Positions 1 through 10,080 are shown, counted from the stretch's first letter. The stretch is 64,000 nt of DNA from Mucilaginibacter gracilis (GCF_003633615.1 NZ_RBKU01000001.1:1550001-1614000); one strand, 5' to 3'. A program made the numbers and translations. Notes: generated by a model not told the origin, from the letters alone.

Positions 1-1
1 G

Positions 2-739
2 GCCTATAACCCGGCCTTGCAGCAGTATGTTTTTATTGGGCCCAATGCACAGCAGGTTTTGGGCCTAAGCACCGATGAGGTATCTGCCGATGTTAATTTT
101 TTGCAAAAAAGGATACTAGCCGAAGATAAAGAACATGTTTTAAAGGTTATTGAAAGCTTAACACCCAATAATTGGGTTGAACTTTATTACCGCATTAATA
201 TTGACGGCGAAACTAAGTGGCTTTTTGAAAAACGCACCTGTTTTATTGAAGAGGGCAGCAACCATGAGGTTGTACTTTCGGTAATTAAAGATGTAAGCGA
301 CCAAAAGGCAGTAAAATATCATTTAGAGAAAGCCCTGGGCGATTTTAGCGTTTTGTTTGAAAAAAACAAAAGCCCGATGTGGATATACGAAATACCATCA
401 TTACGTATTATTAAAGTTAACCAGGCCGCTATAGGCCATTACGGTTATAGCCATGCCGAGTTTTTGAACATGACCATAAGGGATGTGCGCCCTAAATTAG
501 ATTTGGCCGCATTTAACGAATACATTTTTAGAAAAGGCATTACCAAAAATAAACTAAGGGGTAATAATGCGGCAGGAATATGGCGGCACCAAAATAAAAG
601 CGGCGACATTATTTATGCCGAAATTACCGGCCACGAGATTAAATATAACCACACATCGTGCCGTATAATTATTGCTACCGATGTAACCGAACGTGTGCTT
701 TTTGAAGAAGAAAGAGATAAAGAAGCCGCCGCCCGTTAA
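2..739 (+). CDS. PAS-domain sensor protein, 5' end cut by window
   Basis: The frame is open to the first base of the window, so only the C-terminal 245 codons or so are present and the start lies upstream. Two PAS/PAC units can be seen: one ends near the 'VVLSVIKDVSDQ' PAC signature (about residue 100), and a second spans about residues 110-230 and ends at 'IIIATDVTER'. The protein stops shortly after a charged helix (EEERDKEAAAR) with no histidine-kinase, GGDEF or HTH domain behind it. PAS domains normally sense a ligand or redox state for an output domain; any output domain here would have to be N-terminal. The stop is 3 bp from the convergent pfkA stop. Confidence 0.8.
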   Translation, partial: AYNPALQQYVFIGPNAQQVLGLSTDEVSADVNFLQKRILAEDKEHVLKVIESLTPNNWVELYYRINIDGETKWLFEKRTCFIEEGSNHEVVLSVIKDVSDQKAVKYHLEKALGDFSVLFEKNKSPMWIYEIPSLRIIKVNQAAIGHYGYSHAEFLNMTIRDVRPKLDLAAFNEYIFRKGITKNKLRGNNAAGIWRHQNKSGDIIYAEITGHEIKYNHTSCRIIIATDVTERVLFEEERDKEAAAR

Positions 740-742
740 TAC

Positions 743-1720
743 TTACAGCGATAAAATTTCTACAATTTTTAACAAATTGGGGTTTATCTCCACATAGTGT
801 TTAATAGCATGTTCAAACGGGGTATAGGCTATTTCGTTATTTACTACGCCTATTAGTTCGCCACGTTGGCCGTTTAGTAAAGCTTCAACAGCGGCAACAC
901 CTACACGGCTTGCAAGTACCCTATCCATACAACTTGGCCTGCCGCCACGTTGTATATGGCCAAGTATTGATACCCGGGTATCATAATTAGGATATTTTTC
1001 TTTAACCTGCCGGGCTATCTCAAAAGCTCCACCGGCTTCTTCGGCTTCGGCCACAATCACAATTTTCGACGATTTATCTTTCCTACCGCGTTCTAACCTT
1101 TCAAACAAAGCACTTTCGTTTGTTTTTGTTTCGGGTATCAGTATAGCTTCTGCGCCCGAAGCTATACCGGTACGCAGGGCAATTAAACCCGAATCGCGGC
1201 CCATAACTTCAACAATAAATAACCTGTCGTGCGATTCTGCCGTATCTCTTATTTTATCAACGGCATCAATAACAGTATTGATGGCCGTATCGTAACCAAT
1301 AGTAAAATCGGTTCCCTGTAAATCGTTATCAATGGTGCCGGGCAAACCAACAATGGGTATATCAAACTCCTGGCTAAAAATACGCGCGCCGGTAAAAGTA
1401 CCGTCGCCGCCAATACCCACAAGGGCATCAACACCGTTTGCTTTTAATTGGTTATATGCTTTTTGACGGCCTTCGGGCGTGCGAAACTCATCACTACGGG
1501 CAGTTTTTAGGATGGTACCACCACGCTGAATGATATTTGATACCGACTTTCTATCCATCGGTATCATTTCGCCTTTAATCATTCCCTCGTAGCCCCGGCG
1601 AATGCCCGTTACCTGCAAATCATAGTACAAAGCAGTACGTACAACTGCCCTTATGGCAGCATTCATGCCGGGAGCATCGCCACCCGATGTAAAAACACCT
1701 ATATTTTTAATTTGAGCCAT
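743..1720 (-). CDS. pfkA: ATP-dependent 6-phosphofructokinase
   Basis: Phosphorylates fructose 6-phosphate to fructose 1,6-bisphosphate, the committed step of glycolysis, in the cytoplasm. The 325 aa match the usual bacterial PfkA length. The N-terminal [10 protein letters not shown] loop, the GGDGTF nucleotide loop (104-109) and the catalytic GTIDND segment (Asp131 is the likely base) are intact. The GGDGTF glycine is the feature of ATP rather than PPi enzymes. It is the last gene of a leftward operon, and its start overlaps the end of the dsbD-like gene by 14 bp, which suggests translational coupling. Confidence 0.96.
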   Translation of the reverse strand: MAQIKNIGVFTSGGDAPGMNAAIRAVVRTALYYDLQVTGIRRGYEGMIKGEMIPMDRKSVSNIIQRGGTILKTARSDEFRTPEGRQKAYNQLKANGVDALVGIGGDGTFTGARIFSQEFDIPIVGLPGTIDNDLQGTDFTIGYDTAINTVIDAVDKIRDTAESHDRLFIVEVMGRDSGLIALRTGIASGAEAILIPETKTNESALFERLERGRKDKSSKIVIVAEAEEAGGAFEIARQVKEKYPNYDTRVSILGHIQRGGRPSCMDRVLASRVGVAAVEALLNGQRGELIGVVNNEIAYTPFEHAIKHYVEINPNLLKIVEILSL

Positions 1721-3440
1721 TGTTTTTTTTGTATTCGGTTATTCCGCTATCTAAAAATTTAGCGTACTCAGCCGGATCATAATTTGCACCCTGTGGCTTA
1801 ACTATTGTATTGCCATCTTTGTCTGCAAACAGGTTTCCGTTGCTATCTAATATCACATAGTCAGGTTGTGAGTTAGAATTAAACCTCGAGGCTTGCAGGT
1901 CACTCCATTTTGCGCCCAAAGTTGTAATTTTTTTACCACTATATGAAGAAATAAATTGCTCATTTTTATCAAGCTCTGTTTTATCGTCAACATAAAGTTC
2001 AACCATTACAAAATCATTCTGCAAACGCTTCAACACATCGGGGTTGCTCCAAACATTGTTTTCCATTTTACGGCAATTTACACAATTCCAGCCTGTAAAA
2101 TCTAACAAAACGGGTTTTTTAACCAGTTTAGATACTTTTAGGGCCTGGTCGTAATCATACCATCCTTCTAAACCGGCAACCTTGCCGCGTTTAAATATAT
2201 CTTCATATTTTTTTGCTCCAACGCTGCTTACATCGGCAACTTTTGTGGCCGAGCCGCTGCTGAGTTGTAAATTATACAAGTTAAAATCCTGAGTAGCCGG
2301 CGGCGGTAAGTATGCGCTAATAAATTTTAACGGCGCGCCCCACATACCCGGTATCATATATAAAACAAAGGCAAAGGTGATGATGGATAGAAATATACGC
2401 GATACCGAAATAAAAGGCAGATCGCTATCGTGGGCAAATTTTAATTTACCAATAAGGTACATGCCGCCTAAAAAGCCTATCACAATCCATAGGGATAAAA
2501 ATATTTCTCTGTCAAACCAATTCCAGTGGTAAGCCAAATCAACATTCGATAAAAACTTTACCGAAAACGCAAGTTCCAAAAACCCTAACACAACTTTTAC
2601 ACTGTTTAACCAACCGCCAGATTTTGGCATTGATTTTAATAACGATGGAAATATGGCGAATAAAGTAAACGGAATAGCTAAAGCCAGCGAAAAACCAAAC
2701 ATAGCTATGGCGGGCCCTATCCGTTCGCCTTTAATGGCTGCATCAACCAGTACTGTTCCAATTATGGGTCCGGTACAGCTAAAAGATACTACTGCCAGTG
2801 TAGCAGCCATAAAAAACAGTCCGCTCAAACCACCCTTATCCGAATTTTCGTCTAATTTGTTGGCTAGCGACGACGGTAACGATATTTCGAAAGCACCTAA
2901 AAACGAAGCGCCGAATACCAATAATAGTATAAAGAAAAAGAAATTAAATATACCGTTTGTAGCTAAGGCATTTAGCGAAGCAGAGCCAAAAAACGCGGCA
3001 ATTACCAACCCCAGAAACACGTAAATTAAAATAATAGAAAGGCCATATATAATGGCTTGCGTAATACCTTTATTACGCGTTCCGCCCCGCTTTAAAAAAA
3101 AGCTCACCGTAAGCGGTATCATCGGGAAAATACAAGGCATAATTAAAGCAGCAAAGCCGCCTATAAAGCCCGCCAAAAAAATAGCCCATAACGAGCGTGG
3201 GGCATCTGTTTTTGTAGCAGCGGTGCTAATTGTTTGTTTTTTTGAGGCTGCTGCAATATTTTTTTTTGCCGCTTCTTTTTTTGCGGCCATACTATCGGCC
3301 GCGGTTGGTATACTAGTAAACTGCACATCCGCGGTTGATACGGTATCGGCCGCTTTGCTTTGTGCAGCGGCAGGTAAAGGGGCACTAAAAAACAATAAAA
3401 CTATTAAAAACAGGGTGGTAACCGGTAATTTACTTTTCAT
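1707..3440 (-). CDS. DsbD-like thiol:disulfide interchange protein (transmembrane plus thioredoxin part)
   Basis: Carries electrons from cytoplasmic thioredoxin across the inner membrane to periplasmic thiols. The 577 aa begin with a signal peptide (about 1-27), then an Ala/Lys/Thr-rich linker, then a CcdA/DsbD_2 membrane domain from about residue 83 with several helices. The membrane domain carries the two redox cysteines in PCIFP (Cys103) and SCTGP (Cys222). A C-terminal thioredoxin-like domain has a C-V-N-C motif at 453-456. The N-terminal alpha domain of classic DsbD is missing and is encoded by the gene just upstream (3480-3926). It sits in a birA-nDsbD-dsbD-pfkA operon. Confidence 0.9.
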   Translation of the reverse strand: MKSKLPVTTLFLIVLLFFSAPLPAAAQSKAADTVSTADVQFTSIPTAADSMAAKKEAAKKNIAAASKKQTISTAATKTDAPRSLWAIFLAGFIGGFAALIMPCIFPMIPLTVSFFLKRGGTRNKGITQAIIYGLSIILIYVFLGLVIAAFFGSASLNALATNGIFNFFFFILLLVFGASFLGAFEISLPSSLANKLDENSDKGGLSGLFFMAATLAVVSFSCTGPIIGTVLVDAAIKGERIGPAIAMFGFSLALAIPFTLFAIFPSLLKSMPKSGGWLNSVKVVLGFLELAFSVKFLSNVDLAYHWNWFDREIFLSLWIVIGFLGGMYLIGKLKFAHDSDLPFISVSRIFLSIITFAFVLYMIPGMWGAPLKFISAYLPPPATQDFNLYNLQLSSGSATKVADVSSVGAKKYEDIFKRGKVAGLEGWYDYDQALKVSKLVKKPVLLDFTGWNCVNCRKMENNVWSNPDVLKRLQNDFVMVELYVDDKTELDKNEQFISSYSGKKITTLGAKWSDLQASRFNSNSQPDYVILDSNGNLFADKDGNTIVKPQGANYDPAEYAKFLDSGITEYKKNNGSN

Positions 3441-3479
3441 TACAATAAGGCGGAATATATATATATTAATTGTTTTAAA

Positions 3480-3926
3480 TTATTTAACGTCAACACTAAA
3501 ATCCAGATCTTCGGGAGGCAAACATTTCTGGTCGTTACAAGTCATATATTCCAGTTTACCTTTAATAGTGGCAGGGCCTGCTTTTTTAAGTTTAACTTTT
3601 TGTTGAAAGGTAACCGAGGTTTCAAAATAGCTAACATTCATTTCAAAGGCTTTTTCAAACCTGGTAATAGGTTTGGGTTCAATAGTTTTGCCAACAACGG
3701 TGTAGCCTTTAGCTGCCGGGAACGTGAATGAAGTTTTAACCGGCCCACCATCTTTTACCGTTTGCGAGTAAATGTGCCAGCCTTCATCTATAGTAGCCCT
3801 AATTAAAACAACGGCTTCGGTAGCACTGGTTTTTTTTGCCGCATAGCTCCATTTAACCGGTGTTAGTATTTGGGCATGCAACTGGTTTGCAAGTAATACG
3901 GCTAATATTAAAAGTAGTTTCTTCAT
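3480..3926 (-). CDS. Stand-alone DsbD N-terminal (alpha) domain protein, secreted
   Basis: The 148 aa start with a signal peptide (MKKLLLILAVLLANQLHAQ) followed by an immunoglobulin-like beta-rich domain. Near the end is a Cys130-x4-Cys135-Leu-Pro-Pro motif like the redox pair of the E. coli DsbD alpha domain. It probably passes reducing equivalents from the membrane part of DsbD to periplasmic substrates. It lies 39 bp upstream of the dsbD-like gene on the same strand, so the two products together rebuild a complete DsbD as separate chains. Domain identity is strong; the partner role is inferred from position. Confidence 0.85.
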   Translation of the reverse strand: MKKLLLILAVLLANQLHAQILTPVKWSYAAKKTSATEAVVLIRATIDEGWHIYSQTVKDGGPVKTSFTFPAAKGYTVVGKTIEPKPITRFEKAFEMNVSYFETSVTFQQKVKLKKAGPATIKGKLEYMTCNDQKCLPPEDLDFSVDVK

Positions 3927-3927
3927 T

Positions 3928-4716
3928 TTATTTTGGTGTTGGTTTGTTCAAAAATTCAATCTCTTTAAAATTGTATTGTATTAATTCGTTATTAGTTTCT
4001 ATACATAGCAGGCCGTTTGGGTTTACATCTTTAATTATGCCATTAAAGGTTATACCATTGGCCGCAAAGGGCCTTAACTCGTTTAGCCAGTATAGCTTTT
4101 GCAAATAAAACGCTTGCAAAGGCTCAAAATTTTCCGACCGTAACATTAAATATGCAACCTCAACCTCGTTACAAATTTCTGCTAATAATGCTTTTAATTC
4201 ATAATCTTTATGTAATATCTGTTTTACAGATATGGCATTGGCCGCGCCATCCTCAAAAATGGTTTGGTTAACATTAATGCCTATGCCAACAATAGCGTTT
4301 TTTATTTGACTGCCTTGCACCATGTTTTCAATTAAAACGCCACCTAATTTGTTGCTGCCAAAATAAATATCGTTTGGCCATTTAATTTTAGCATTTGGGC
4401 CCAGAACTTTTTCAATGGCTTTTATAATACCCACACTTATAGCAACGTTTAAATTAAATTGCCTGTTAAGTGGCAAAAAAGTTGGCTTTAACAAAATACT
4501 GAATGTGAGGTTTTTTCCGGGTTGGCTATGCCATTGGTTTTGCCGCTGGCCCCGCCCGGCATACTGGCTCTCTGCCATAATGACTGTGCCTTCTATTAAT
4601 GGCGTGGAATTTGCCAATGATTGTTTAAGGAAATTGTTAGTTGAATCAACCTCGGTTAGCGAAACCAAATTTTGTCCAACAAATAATCCTGAAAATGTGT
4701 TATTTTGCAATGTCAA
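3928..4716 (-). CDS. birA: Biotin--[acetyl-CoA-carboxylase] ligase
   Basis: Activates biotin with ATP and attaches it to the carrier lysine of biotin-dependent carboxylases. The 262 aa show the biotinyl-AMP loop (GRGQRQNQW), KWPNDIYF and GGVLIE, all typical of BirA catalytic domains. There is no N-terminal helix-turn-helix, so this is the non-regulatory type and should not repress biotin genes. No ATG is available before the conserved N-terminus; TTG at 4716 (or the TTG at 4710) is the likely start. The stop is one base from the start of the DsbD alpha-domain gene. A biotin carrier substrate is encoded at 51306-51806. Confidence 0.93.
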   Translation of the reverse strand: MTLQNNTFSGLFVGQNLVSLTEVDSTNNFLKQSLANSTPLIEGTVIMAESQYAGRGQRQNQWHSQPGKNLTFSILLKPTFLPLNRQFNLNVAISVGIIKAIEKVLGPNAKIKWPNDIYFGSNKLGGVLIENMVQGSQIKNAIVGIGINVNQTIFEDGAANAISVKQILHKDYELKALLAEICNEVEVAYLMLRSENFEPLQAFYLQKLYWLNELRPFAANGITFNGIIKDVNPNGLLCIETNNELIQYNFKEIEFLNKPTPK

Positions 4717-4756
4717 AACAAATATTAATCAATAGGTCCAAAACTAAATCTTTTTA

Positions 4757-5131
4757 ATGGCAAAAAACAAAGCAATCAAAGAATCATCCTACATTTCTGA
4801 ATTAGCCGTATTTGGCATACAAGAAAAAAAGGGGAATGACATTATCCGGTTAGATCTTAGAAACATCCATAGTTCAGTAACCGACTATTTTGTAATATGT
4901 CATGCCGATTCGGCCACACAGGTTAAAGCAATTGCCAACAGCGTTGAAGATGAGATTTACAAGGCTACCAAGCAAGAACCGCGACACAAAGAGGGGTTAG
5001 AACATGGCGAGTGGATTTTGCTGGACTATTTTGATGTTGTGATTCACATTTTTAGAACCGACAAAAGAGAGTATTACGGTGTAGAAGACCTGTGGGGAGA
5101 TGCAGAAATAAAATATTATAAAAGCGCTTAA
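4757..5131 (+). CDS. rsfS: Ribosome silencing factor RsfS
   Basis: Binds ribosomal protein uL14 and blocks joining of the 30S and 50S subunits when cells slow down. The 124 aa have the family core: DYFVICHADS near the N-terminus, the HKEGLEHGEWILLDYFD segment and a C-terminal FRTDKREYYGVEDLWGDAE. It is divergent from birA and lies 59 bp upstream of ftsH in the same direction, an order I associate with Bacteroidota. Confidence 0.93.
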   Translation: MAKNKAIKESSYISELAVFGIQEKKGNDIIRLDLRNIHSSVTDYFVICHADSATQVKAIANSVEDEIYKATKQEPRHKEGLEHGEWILLDYFDVVIHIFRTDKREYYGVEDLWGDAEIKYYKSA

Positions 5132-5190
5132 TCAACATAACAAAAATTTATTGCAATTACAATTAAACGCAAGTTGAGCTTATAACGAAC

Positions 5191-7275
5191 ATGAAAGAAA
5201 GTAAATCCGAAAAACCTCCAATCCGGAGGAATCCAAATAAAAAAATAAATTCAAAAGCCCCAAAGTTTAACATTATGTGGCTTTATGCGGTGGTGGTATT
5301 TGCACTGCTGGCAGGTTCGCTTTTATTAAAAGGCGGTACCGGAAAACAAATAACGTGGCAACGTTTTGAAACCCGCATGTTAGACCAGCACGATGTTGAA
5401 CGTGTTGTGGCCTACAAAAGCAGTGATTTAGTTATTGCCGAAGTTTATATTAAGAAAGACAGCCTTAAAAAACCCGAATACAATGATTTGCAGGATAAGG
5501 CCAATTTTGCCCTTACCCCAACAGCTACGCCGCAATATATTTTTTCGGATGCGTCGTTTGATAGTTTAAAGCAATCGTTAAACAATGCACAGAAGGATTT
5601 TGCAGCCAACCAAAAGGTCTCGCTTACTTTTGATTCTAACGATAGCATCTGGTCGAGCTGGTTAGTGCAAACTGTAATTATGCTGGTACTCTTTGCCGGT
5701 ATGTGGATATTTATCATGCGCCGCATGTCGGGCGGTTCGGGCGGTGGCCCGGGCGGGCAGATATTTAACATCGGTAAATCAAAAGCTACCCTGTTTGATA
5801 AAGAAGCGCAGGTATCGGTAACGTTTAACGATGTTGCAGGTCTTGAAGAAGCTAAATATGAGGTAATGGAAATTGTTGATTTCCTCAAGAATCCTAAAAA
5901 ATACACCAACCTGGGTGGTAAAATACCAAAAGGAGCGCTGCTGGTAGGTTCGCCGGGTACTGGTAAAACATTACTGGCCAAGGCTGTTGCCGGCGAGGCT
6001 CATGTACCTTTCTTCTCGCTATCCGGTTCCGATTTTGTTGAAATGTTTGTTGGCGTAGGTGCATCGCGCGTTCGCGATTTGTTCCGCCAGGCGAAAGACA
6101 AAGCCCCATGTATTATATTTATCGATGAAATTGATGCCATTGGCCGCGCCCGTGGTAAAAACAATATGGTTGGCGGTAACGATGAGCGCGAAAACACCCT
6201 TAACCAGTTATTGGTTGAGATGGATGGTTTTGGTACCGATTCGGGAATTATCATTCTGGCAGCTACCAACCGCCCTGACGTGTTAGACTCGGCACTGTTA
6301 CGTCCCGGACGTTTTGACAGGCAAATATCTATTGATAAACCCGATTTGAACGGACGCGAACAAATATTTAAAGTTCACTTAGCGCCGGTTAAAACCGCGC
6401 CAGATGTTGATGCCAAAAAGCTATCGGCACAAACACCTGGTTTTGCCGGTGCCGAAATAGCTAACGTTTGTAACGAAGCCGCTTTAATAGCCGCCCGTAA
6501 AGACAAAGAGGCCGTTGATATGCAAGATTTTCAGGATGCTATTGACAGGGTAATTGGTGGTTTAGAAAAGAAAAACACTTTAATTTCGCCCGAAGAAAAA
6601 CGTGTTGTTGCTTATCACGAAGCTGGCCACGCAATTGCAGGCTGGTTTTTAGAGCACACCGACCCTTTAGTTAAGGTATCAATTGTTCCGCGTGGTGTTG
6701 CCGCTTTAGGTTATGCACAGTATTTACCTAACGAGCGGTTTTTGGTTGCCAAAGAGGAGTTGATGGATGATATGATATTATCAATGGGTGGCCGTGTTGC
6801 CGAAGATATTGTTTTTGGTAAAATAACAACCGGAGCCCTAAGTGATTTGGAACGTATTACCCGCCTTGCATACGGCATGGTTAAAATTTATGGTATGAAC
6901 GAAAAGGTAGGTAATCTATCGTTCTACGATCCGCATGGCGAAAACCAGTTTAACAAACCATACTCGGATACCACTGCCGAATTAATTGACTCGGAAGTGC
7001 GTGCCCTGGTAGAACTTGTTTACGCAAAAACAAAAACACTGATAAACGAACATCGCGAAGGCTTAGAAAAAGTTGCCGCTAAATTGTTAGAAAAAGAAGT
7101 GCTGTTTCAAAGCGACCTGGAAGATTTATTAGGCAAGCGCCCGTTTGAGGGACGCACCACTTATGATAAGTTTGTAAACGGCGAAACAGTTGTTGCAGCA
7201 ACGGTTGATAACAATGCCATTCCGGATACGCTGCTCGATCCGTCAAAAGATAATATGGCAGGTGATATAGGTTAA
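5191..7275 (+). CDS. ftsH: ATP-dependent zinc metalloprotease FtsH
   Basis: Membrane-bound AAA+ protease that extracts and degrades membrane and short-lived cytoplasmic proteins. The 694 aa have two N-terminal membrane helices (about 28-47 and 153-176) around a periplasmic segment. They are followed by Walker A GSPGTGKT (253-260), Walker B IIFIDEID, the second region of homology around [19 protein letters not shown], and the zinc site HEAGH (476-480). A Gly/Ser-rich stretch lies just after the second helix. A strong terminator follows at 7296-7323. Confidence 0.97.
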   Translation: MKESKSEKPPIRRNPNKKINSKAPKFNIMWLYAVVVFALLAGSLLLKGGTGKQITWQRFETRMLDQHDVERVVAYKSSDLVIAEVYIKKDSLKKPEYNDLQDKANFALTPTATPQYIFSDASFDSLKQSLNNAQKDFAANQKVSLTFDSNDSIWSSWLVQTVIMLVLFAGMWIFIMRRMSGGSGGGPGGQIFNIGKSKATLFDKEAQVSVTFNDVAGLEEAKYEVMEIVDFLKNPKKYTNLGGKIPKGALLVGSPGTGKTLLAKAVAGEAHVPFFSLSGSDFVEMFVGVGASRVRDLFRQAKDKAPCIIFIDEIDAIGRARGKNNMVGGNDERENTLNQLLVEMDGFGTDSGIIILAATNRPDVLDSALLRPGRFDRQISIDKPDLNGREQIFKVHLAPVKTAPDVDAKKLSAQTPGFAGAEIANVCNEAALIAARKDKEAVDMQDFQDAIDRVIGGLEKKNTLISPEEKRVVAYHEAGHAIAGWFLEHTDPLVKVSIVPRGVAALGYAQYLPNERFLVAKEELMDDMILSMGGRVAEDIVFGKITTGALSDLERITRLAYGMVKIYGMNEKVGNLSFYDPHGENQFNKPYSDTTAELIDSEVRALVELVYAKTKTLINEHREGLEKVAAKLLEKEVLFQSDLEDLLGKRPFEGRTTYDKFVNGETVVAATVDNNAIPDTLLDPSKDNMAGDIG

Positions 7276-7295
7276 AATATCCATAATAAATTTTT

Positions 7296-7325
7296 AAAGC
7301 CACCGTGTTTTCATGGTGGCTTTTT
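7296..7325 (+). terminator. Rho-independent terminator after ftsH
   Basis: AAAGCCACC (7296-7304) pairs with GGTGGCTTT (7315-7323). The stem extends inward through a G-T wobble and two more pairs to a TTTT loop, giving a 12-bp stem that runs into a T-rich tail. Confidence 0.9.
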
Positions 7326-7420
7326 GTTTGCAAGCAAGTTTTTTTACTGTTATAAAGCTAACTACGCTATTTTTACTCATATTTGTTTTTGTGCTAAGTA
7401 CATAGAGGGTTTGTTTATAC

Positions 7421-8059
7421 ATGAAGGACATTACAACCAGCAAAGAGAAGCTGCTAAAAAAGATACGTAAGGCATTATTAGAAAGGCGCGATAACCCGTA
7501 CCCGGCCTTTGAAGACCAGCCGCTATACGCCCCTGCCGCCGAAATACCCGAAGTTGTGTTTGCCGAAGCCTTTAGTGCAGTAGCAGGCCAGTTTGTTTTT
7601 TGTGAAGACGAAATGCAGTTTATAGAAAACCTGTTAAACCTGGCCGAAGAACGAAAATGGCGAAAGGTTTACTGTTGGGAAAGCCCGTTGCAAAATATTT
7701 TAAAACAATACGAATACCCGTTTTTTGAAACCGACAAAGATTTTGAACAAGCCGAAGTTGGTTTTACCTTGTGCGAGGCTTTGATTGCTCGCAATGGTAG
7801 TATATTGGTGTCAAACGGTAATAGTGCCGGGCGCAGGTTAAGCATTTATCCTAATGTACATATTGTGCTGGCCTATACATCGCAGTTGGTGATGGACCTT
7901 AAAGATGGTTTTGCGCTTATTAAAAACAAGTATGGTAATGCATTACCTTCTATGATATCAAACATAACCGGCCCCAGCCGTACTGCCGATATTGAGAAAA
8001 CATTAGTTTTAGGCGCACATGGCCCCAAAGAGTTATTTGTTTTTTTATTGGATGGTTAG
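7421..8059 (+). CDS. LUD-domain (LutC/YkgG-type) protein
   Basis: The 212 aa resemble the LutC subunit of the LutABC L-lactate oxidation complex. The C-terminal half has the LUD-like run EALIARNGSILVSN, a VVLAYT-like strand and the closing NITGPSRTADIEKTLVLGAHGPKEL, where GPSRTADIE is the diagnostic motif. No lutA or lutB genes lie nearby, so lactate oxidation cannot be concluded. It is a single gene set off by the ftsH terminator on one side and an opposing small gene on the other. Confidence 0.82.
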   Translation: MKDITTSKEKLLKKIRKALLERRDNPYPAFEDQPLYAPAAEIPEVVFAEAFSAVAGQFVFCEDEMQFIENLLNLAEERKWRKVYCWESPLQNILKQYEYPFFETDKDFEQAEVGFTLCEALIARNGSILVSNGNSAGRRLSIYPNVHIVLAYTSQLVMDLKDGFALIKNKYGNALPSMISNITGPSRTADIEKTLVLGAHGPKELFVFLLDG

Positions 8060-8097
8060 TTTAATGCACCCAACCCATACAGGGAAATAAAAACCAG

Positions 8098-8301
8098 TTA
8101 AAAACTTTTTATAGCCTGTTTTTCGGTTTTTACTTTTGGGGAGAGTACATAAACTTGTTTGCGGCACGAGCTGCACTTGTATTTTTTAAAAGGCAGAAAA
8201 AACAAAACTTTTTTTACAAAAAAACTCCGTTTTACCCTCGATTCAAAATCCCTGCCACAGGTTTTGCATTTTGGTTTTGAGGGGACTAAAGAGATCTGCA
8301 T
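8098..8301 (-). CDS. Small zinc-ribbon-like protein
   Basis: The 67 codons encode a basic peptide with two CxxC knuckles (CKTCG near residues 17-21 and CSSCR near 43-47), separated by an aromatic and lysine-rich segment. This is the pattern of a zinc ribbon. The start is an ATG and the length suits a complete domain. I recognise no specific function. The knuckle pattern argues against a chance ORF, although an overlapping antisense frame exists. Confidence 0.6.
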   Translation of the reverse strand: MQISLVPSKPKCKTCGRDFESRVKRSFFVKKVLFFLPFKKYKCSSCRKQVYVLSPKVKTEKQAIKSF

Positions 8302-8372
8302 GGGTAATAGTTTTATCGCTTATACGCAGAGTAATTTATATAGTTACAATAATAATCTTTTTTTAACGAATA

Positions 8373-9119
8373 TTAAAACAAAAAACCTTTACTGTGGTTT
8401 AGGAAGCGGCAATTTTTTGTTACAATGGCAACGCTACCCATGTAGGTATCGCCAGCGTTAAAACTTTTAACTAAAGATGTATTTGCAGAGCCAATTATTT
8501 TATTATCAACAAAGTGTAATCCCGTAAGGCCGGGCACTTGTTTTATATCGTCGTCAATCCCTTTTGCGGTGGCTTTAAGCAAGGCTTCTTTGCGTGTCCA
8601 TAAAGTGTAAAAGGAGTGTAGTGGCATTGCCGATTGCTTTACATGTGCAATCTCGGCCGGGCCGAAACTAATATCCATAATATCGGTATAGTGTACATTA
8701 ACGTCTAATTGCTCAACATCCACACCTATTTCTGTTTCCGAAATGGCCACCAAAATACAATCGTCCGAATGTGATACGTTAAAATGAATAGTTGCATTAC
8801 CATTAAGATAAGGCTTTTTGTTTGGGCCTTCTTTAAACGAGAGCAGCGACGGATCGGCATTAAGGTATTTCCCAAGTAGCACCCTAAGCACGGCGCGGCT
8901 TATTATAAACCGTTGTTTATCTGCCTCGCGGTAGTAGCGGTTAGCCCTTTCGCGTTCATGGGCAGAGAGCAAACTCCAAAAACGCTCCATTTGCGATATT
9001 ACTGAACTGATAAAGATGCGCCAAACATCGTTGTAGGTTGTTAAGTTAAAAGTGTTGTTGTCGGCATTAACCCATTCAATGTTTTCAATATCCTCAATCA
9101 GTATCGTGGTGGTGCCCAT
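8373..9119 (-). CDS. 4'-phosphopantetheinyl transferase (Sfp type)
   Basis: Transfers the phosphopantetheine arm of CoA to a serine of acyl or peptidyl carrier proteins. The 248 aa contain the magnesium-binding IGVDVEQLD motif and the FYTLWTRKEALLKATAKG motif that define the Sfp/AcpT superfamily. An FNVSHSDD strand precedes the first of these. The length matches the two-lobed Sfp class rather than the 120-aa AcpS class. No carrier-protein or NRPS/PKS gene is in the window, so its target is unknown. Confidence 0.9.
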   Translation of the reverse strand: MGTTTILIEDIENIEWVNADNNTFNLTTYNDVWRIFISSVISQMERFWSLLSAHERERANRYYREADKQRFIISRAVLRVLLGKYLNADPSLLSFKEGPNKKPYLNGNATIHFNVSHSDDCILVAISETEIGVDVEQLDVNVHYTDIMDISFGPAEIAHVKQSAMPLHSFYTLWTRKEALLKATAKGIDDDIKQVPGLTGLHFVDNKIIGSANTSLVKSFNAGDTYMGSVAIVTKNCRFLNHSKGFLF

Positions 9120-9344
9120 AAGCTGTTATATTATCCGCATAAAAGCGCCGCAATATATTGCTATAAATATAACAAGCACGCTAAAATTATTTTAGAAATA
9201 AAAAAATGAATGCCAACTTAATAATACAACCGGGCGTGTTTAACCATTAAATATAAAAAACCAGGGATACCGGAAATACAACTGCCACTACCGAATTTAA
9301 TATTACCGCAATAGCTGTAAAAAAAATGCGAAGGGTTGCCTTGC

Positions 9345-9956
9345 CTAAAGTTTACGTAGGCACCAGGTAGTCATGCAGCGTTGGTTTTGTACGTTGGTTG
9401 TTTTAATGGGTTCGTGTAGTTGCCCGTTCAAATCATGGGTATAGCGTAACAGGGTTTGCTGGTTTACCAAAAACCTTTCAGATTCATCGGGCAGTAAATA
9501 CCTGCTGTTGCCAATATCGCGCACCAGCGTTTCAATGCCAATATCTGATGCTAAACGGGCAAACAAAAAACCGCCGGGTTTAATTACCCGCCAAACCGAG
9601 CGCAGCATGGCATCAAAATGGGCCTGGTCGTTAGCAAAATGTAATAGAGCGTTGCAAACAGCGAGGTCAAAAAAATCATCATCAAATGGCAAATTTTCGG
9701 CGGGCGCAATTTTAAAGTTTTCGGCGGGGTTTTTCGGTGCCAGTTGTAACGATAAATTTTTAACCGCATCAATAGCCTCCGGGTTAGGGTCAACACCATA
9801 AACATCATATCCGTTTTGCAAAAAGTAAACCATGTTGCGGCCCCCGCCGCAACCAACATCTATTATGGTTTTGCAATTGTTGTAAGTGCCTTTAAGTAAT
9901 TGGTCAAACAGGTAAATATCAATATTGCCATAAAGTTGCTGTAGGTTGGTATGCAT
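9345..9956 (-). CDS. Class I SAM-dependent methyltransferase
   Basis: The protein has a Rossmann methyltransferase fold: motif I IDVGCGGGRN, an acidic VYGVDPNPEAI strand end, LPFDDDFFDLAVCNALLHF and RVIKPGGFLFARL. These are typical of the Methyltransf_11 class; the substrate is not evident. The frame is open to a TTG at 10025, but the ATG at 9956 (MHTNLQQLYGNID) begins where conserved-looking sequence starts, so I chose it. If the TTG is used the protein is 226 aa. The divergent promoter region upstream carries a perfect 25-bp palindrome. Confidence 0.85.
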   Translation of the reverse strand: MHTNLQQLYGNIDIYLFDQLLKGTYNNCKTIIDVGCGGGRNMVYFLQNGYDVYGVDPNPEAIDAVKNLSLQLAPKNPAENFKIAPAENLPFDDDFFDLAVCNALLHFANDQAHFDAMLRSVWRVIKPGGFLFARLASDIGIETLVRDIGNSRYLLPDESERFLVNQQTLLRYTHDLNGQLHEPIKTTNVQNQRCMTTWCLRKL

Positions 9957-10055
9957 GTTTTTAAACGGGTTGTAAAGTTGAAGGTCGGTAGCGTTATTTT
10001 TATATGTATAACAGCCAGTGTTCAATATACCATCAAAAGTAAAAATTTATTTTAT

Positions 10056-10080
10056 ATTTTACTAAAAATTTTAGTAAAAT
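10056..10080. promoter_or_regulatory. Perfect 25-bp palindrome, candidate operator
   Basis: The half site ATTTTACTAAAA (10056-10067) is repeated exactly in inverted form (10069-10080) around a single central base. It lies in the spacer between the leftward methyltransferase gene and the rightward 64-codon gene. That position suits an operator for a dimeric regulator acting on both. No following T-run or gene end suggests a terminator. The regulator is not identified. Confidence 0.6.

Noticed and set aside
3052..3606. 184-codon frame antisense to the dsbD-like gene
   Set aside because: It mirrors the well-supported DsbD signal peptide and membrane region; no domain or promoter supports it.
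5445..6286. Long reading frames overlapping ftsH (both antisense and +1 frame)
   Set aside because: The ftsH frame has all protease motifs and these are shadow frames with no start context or known domains.
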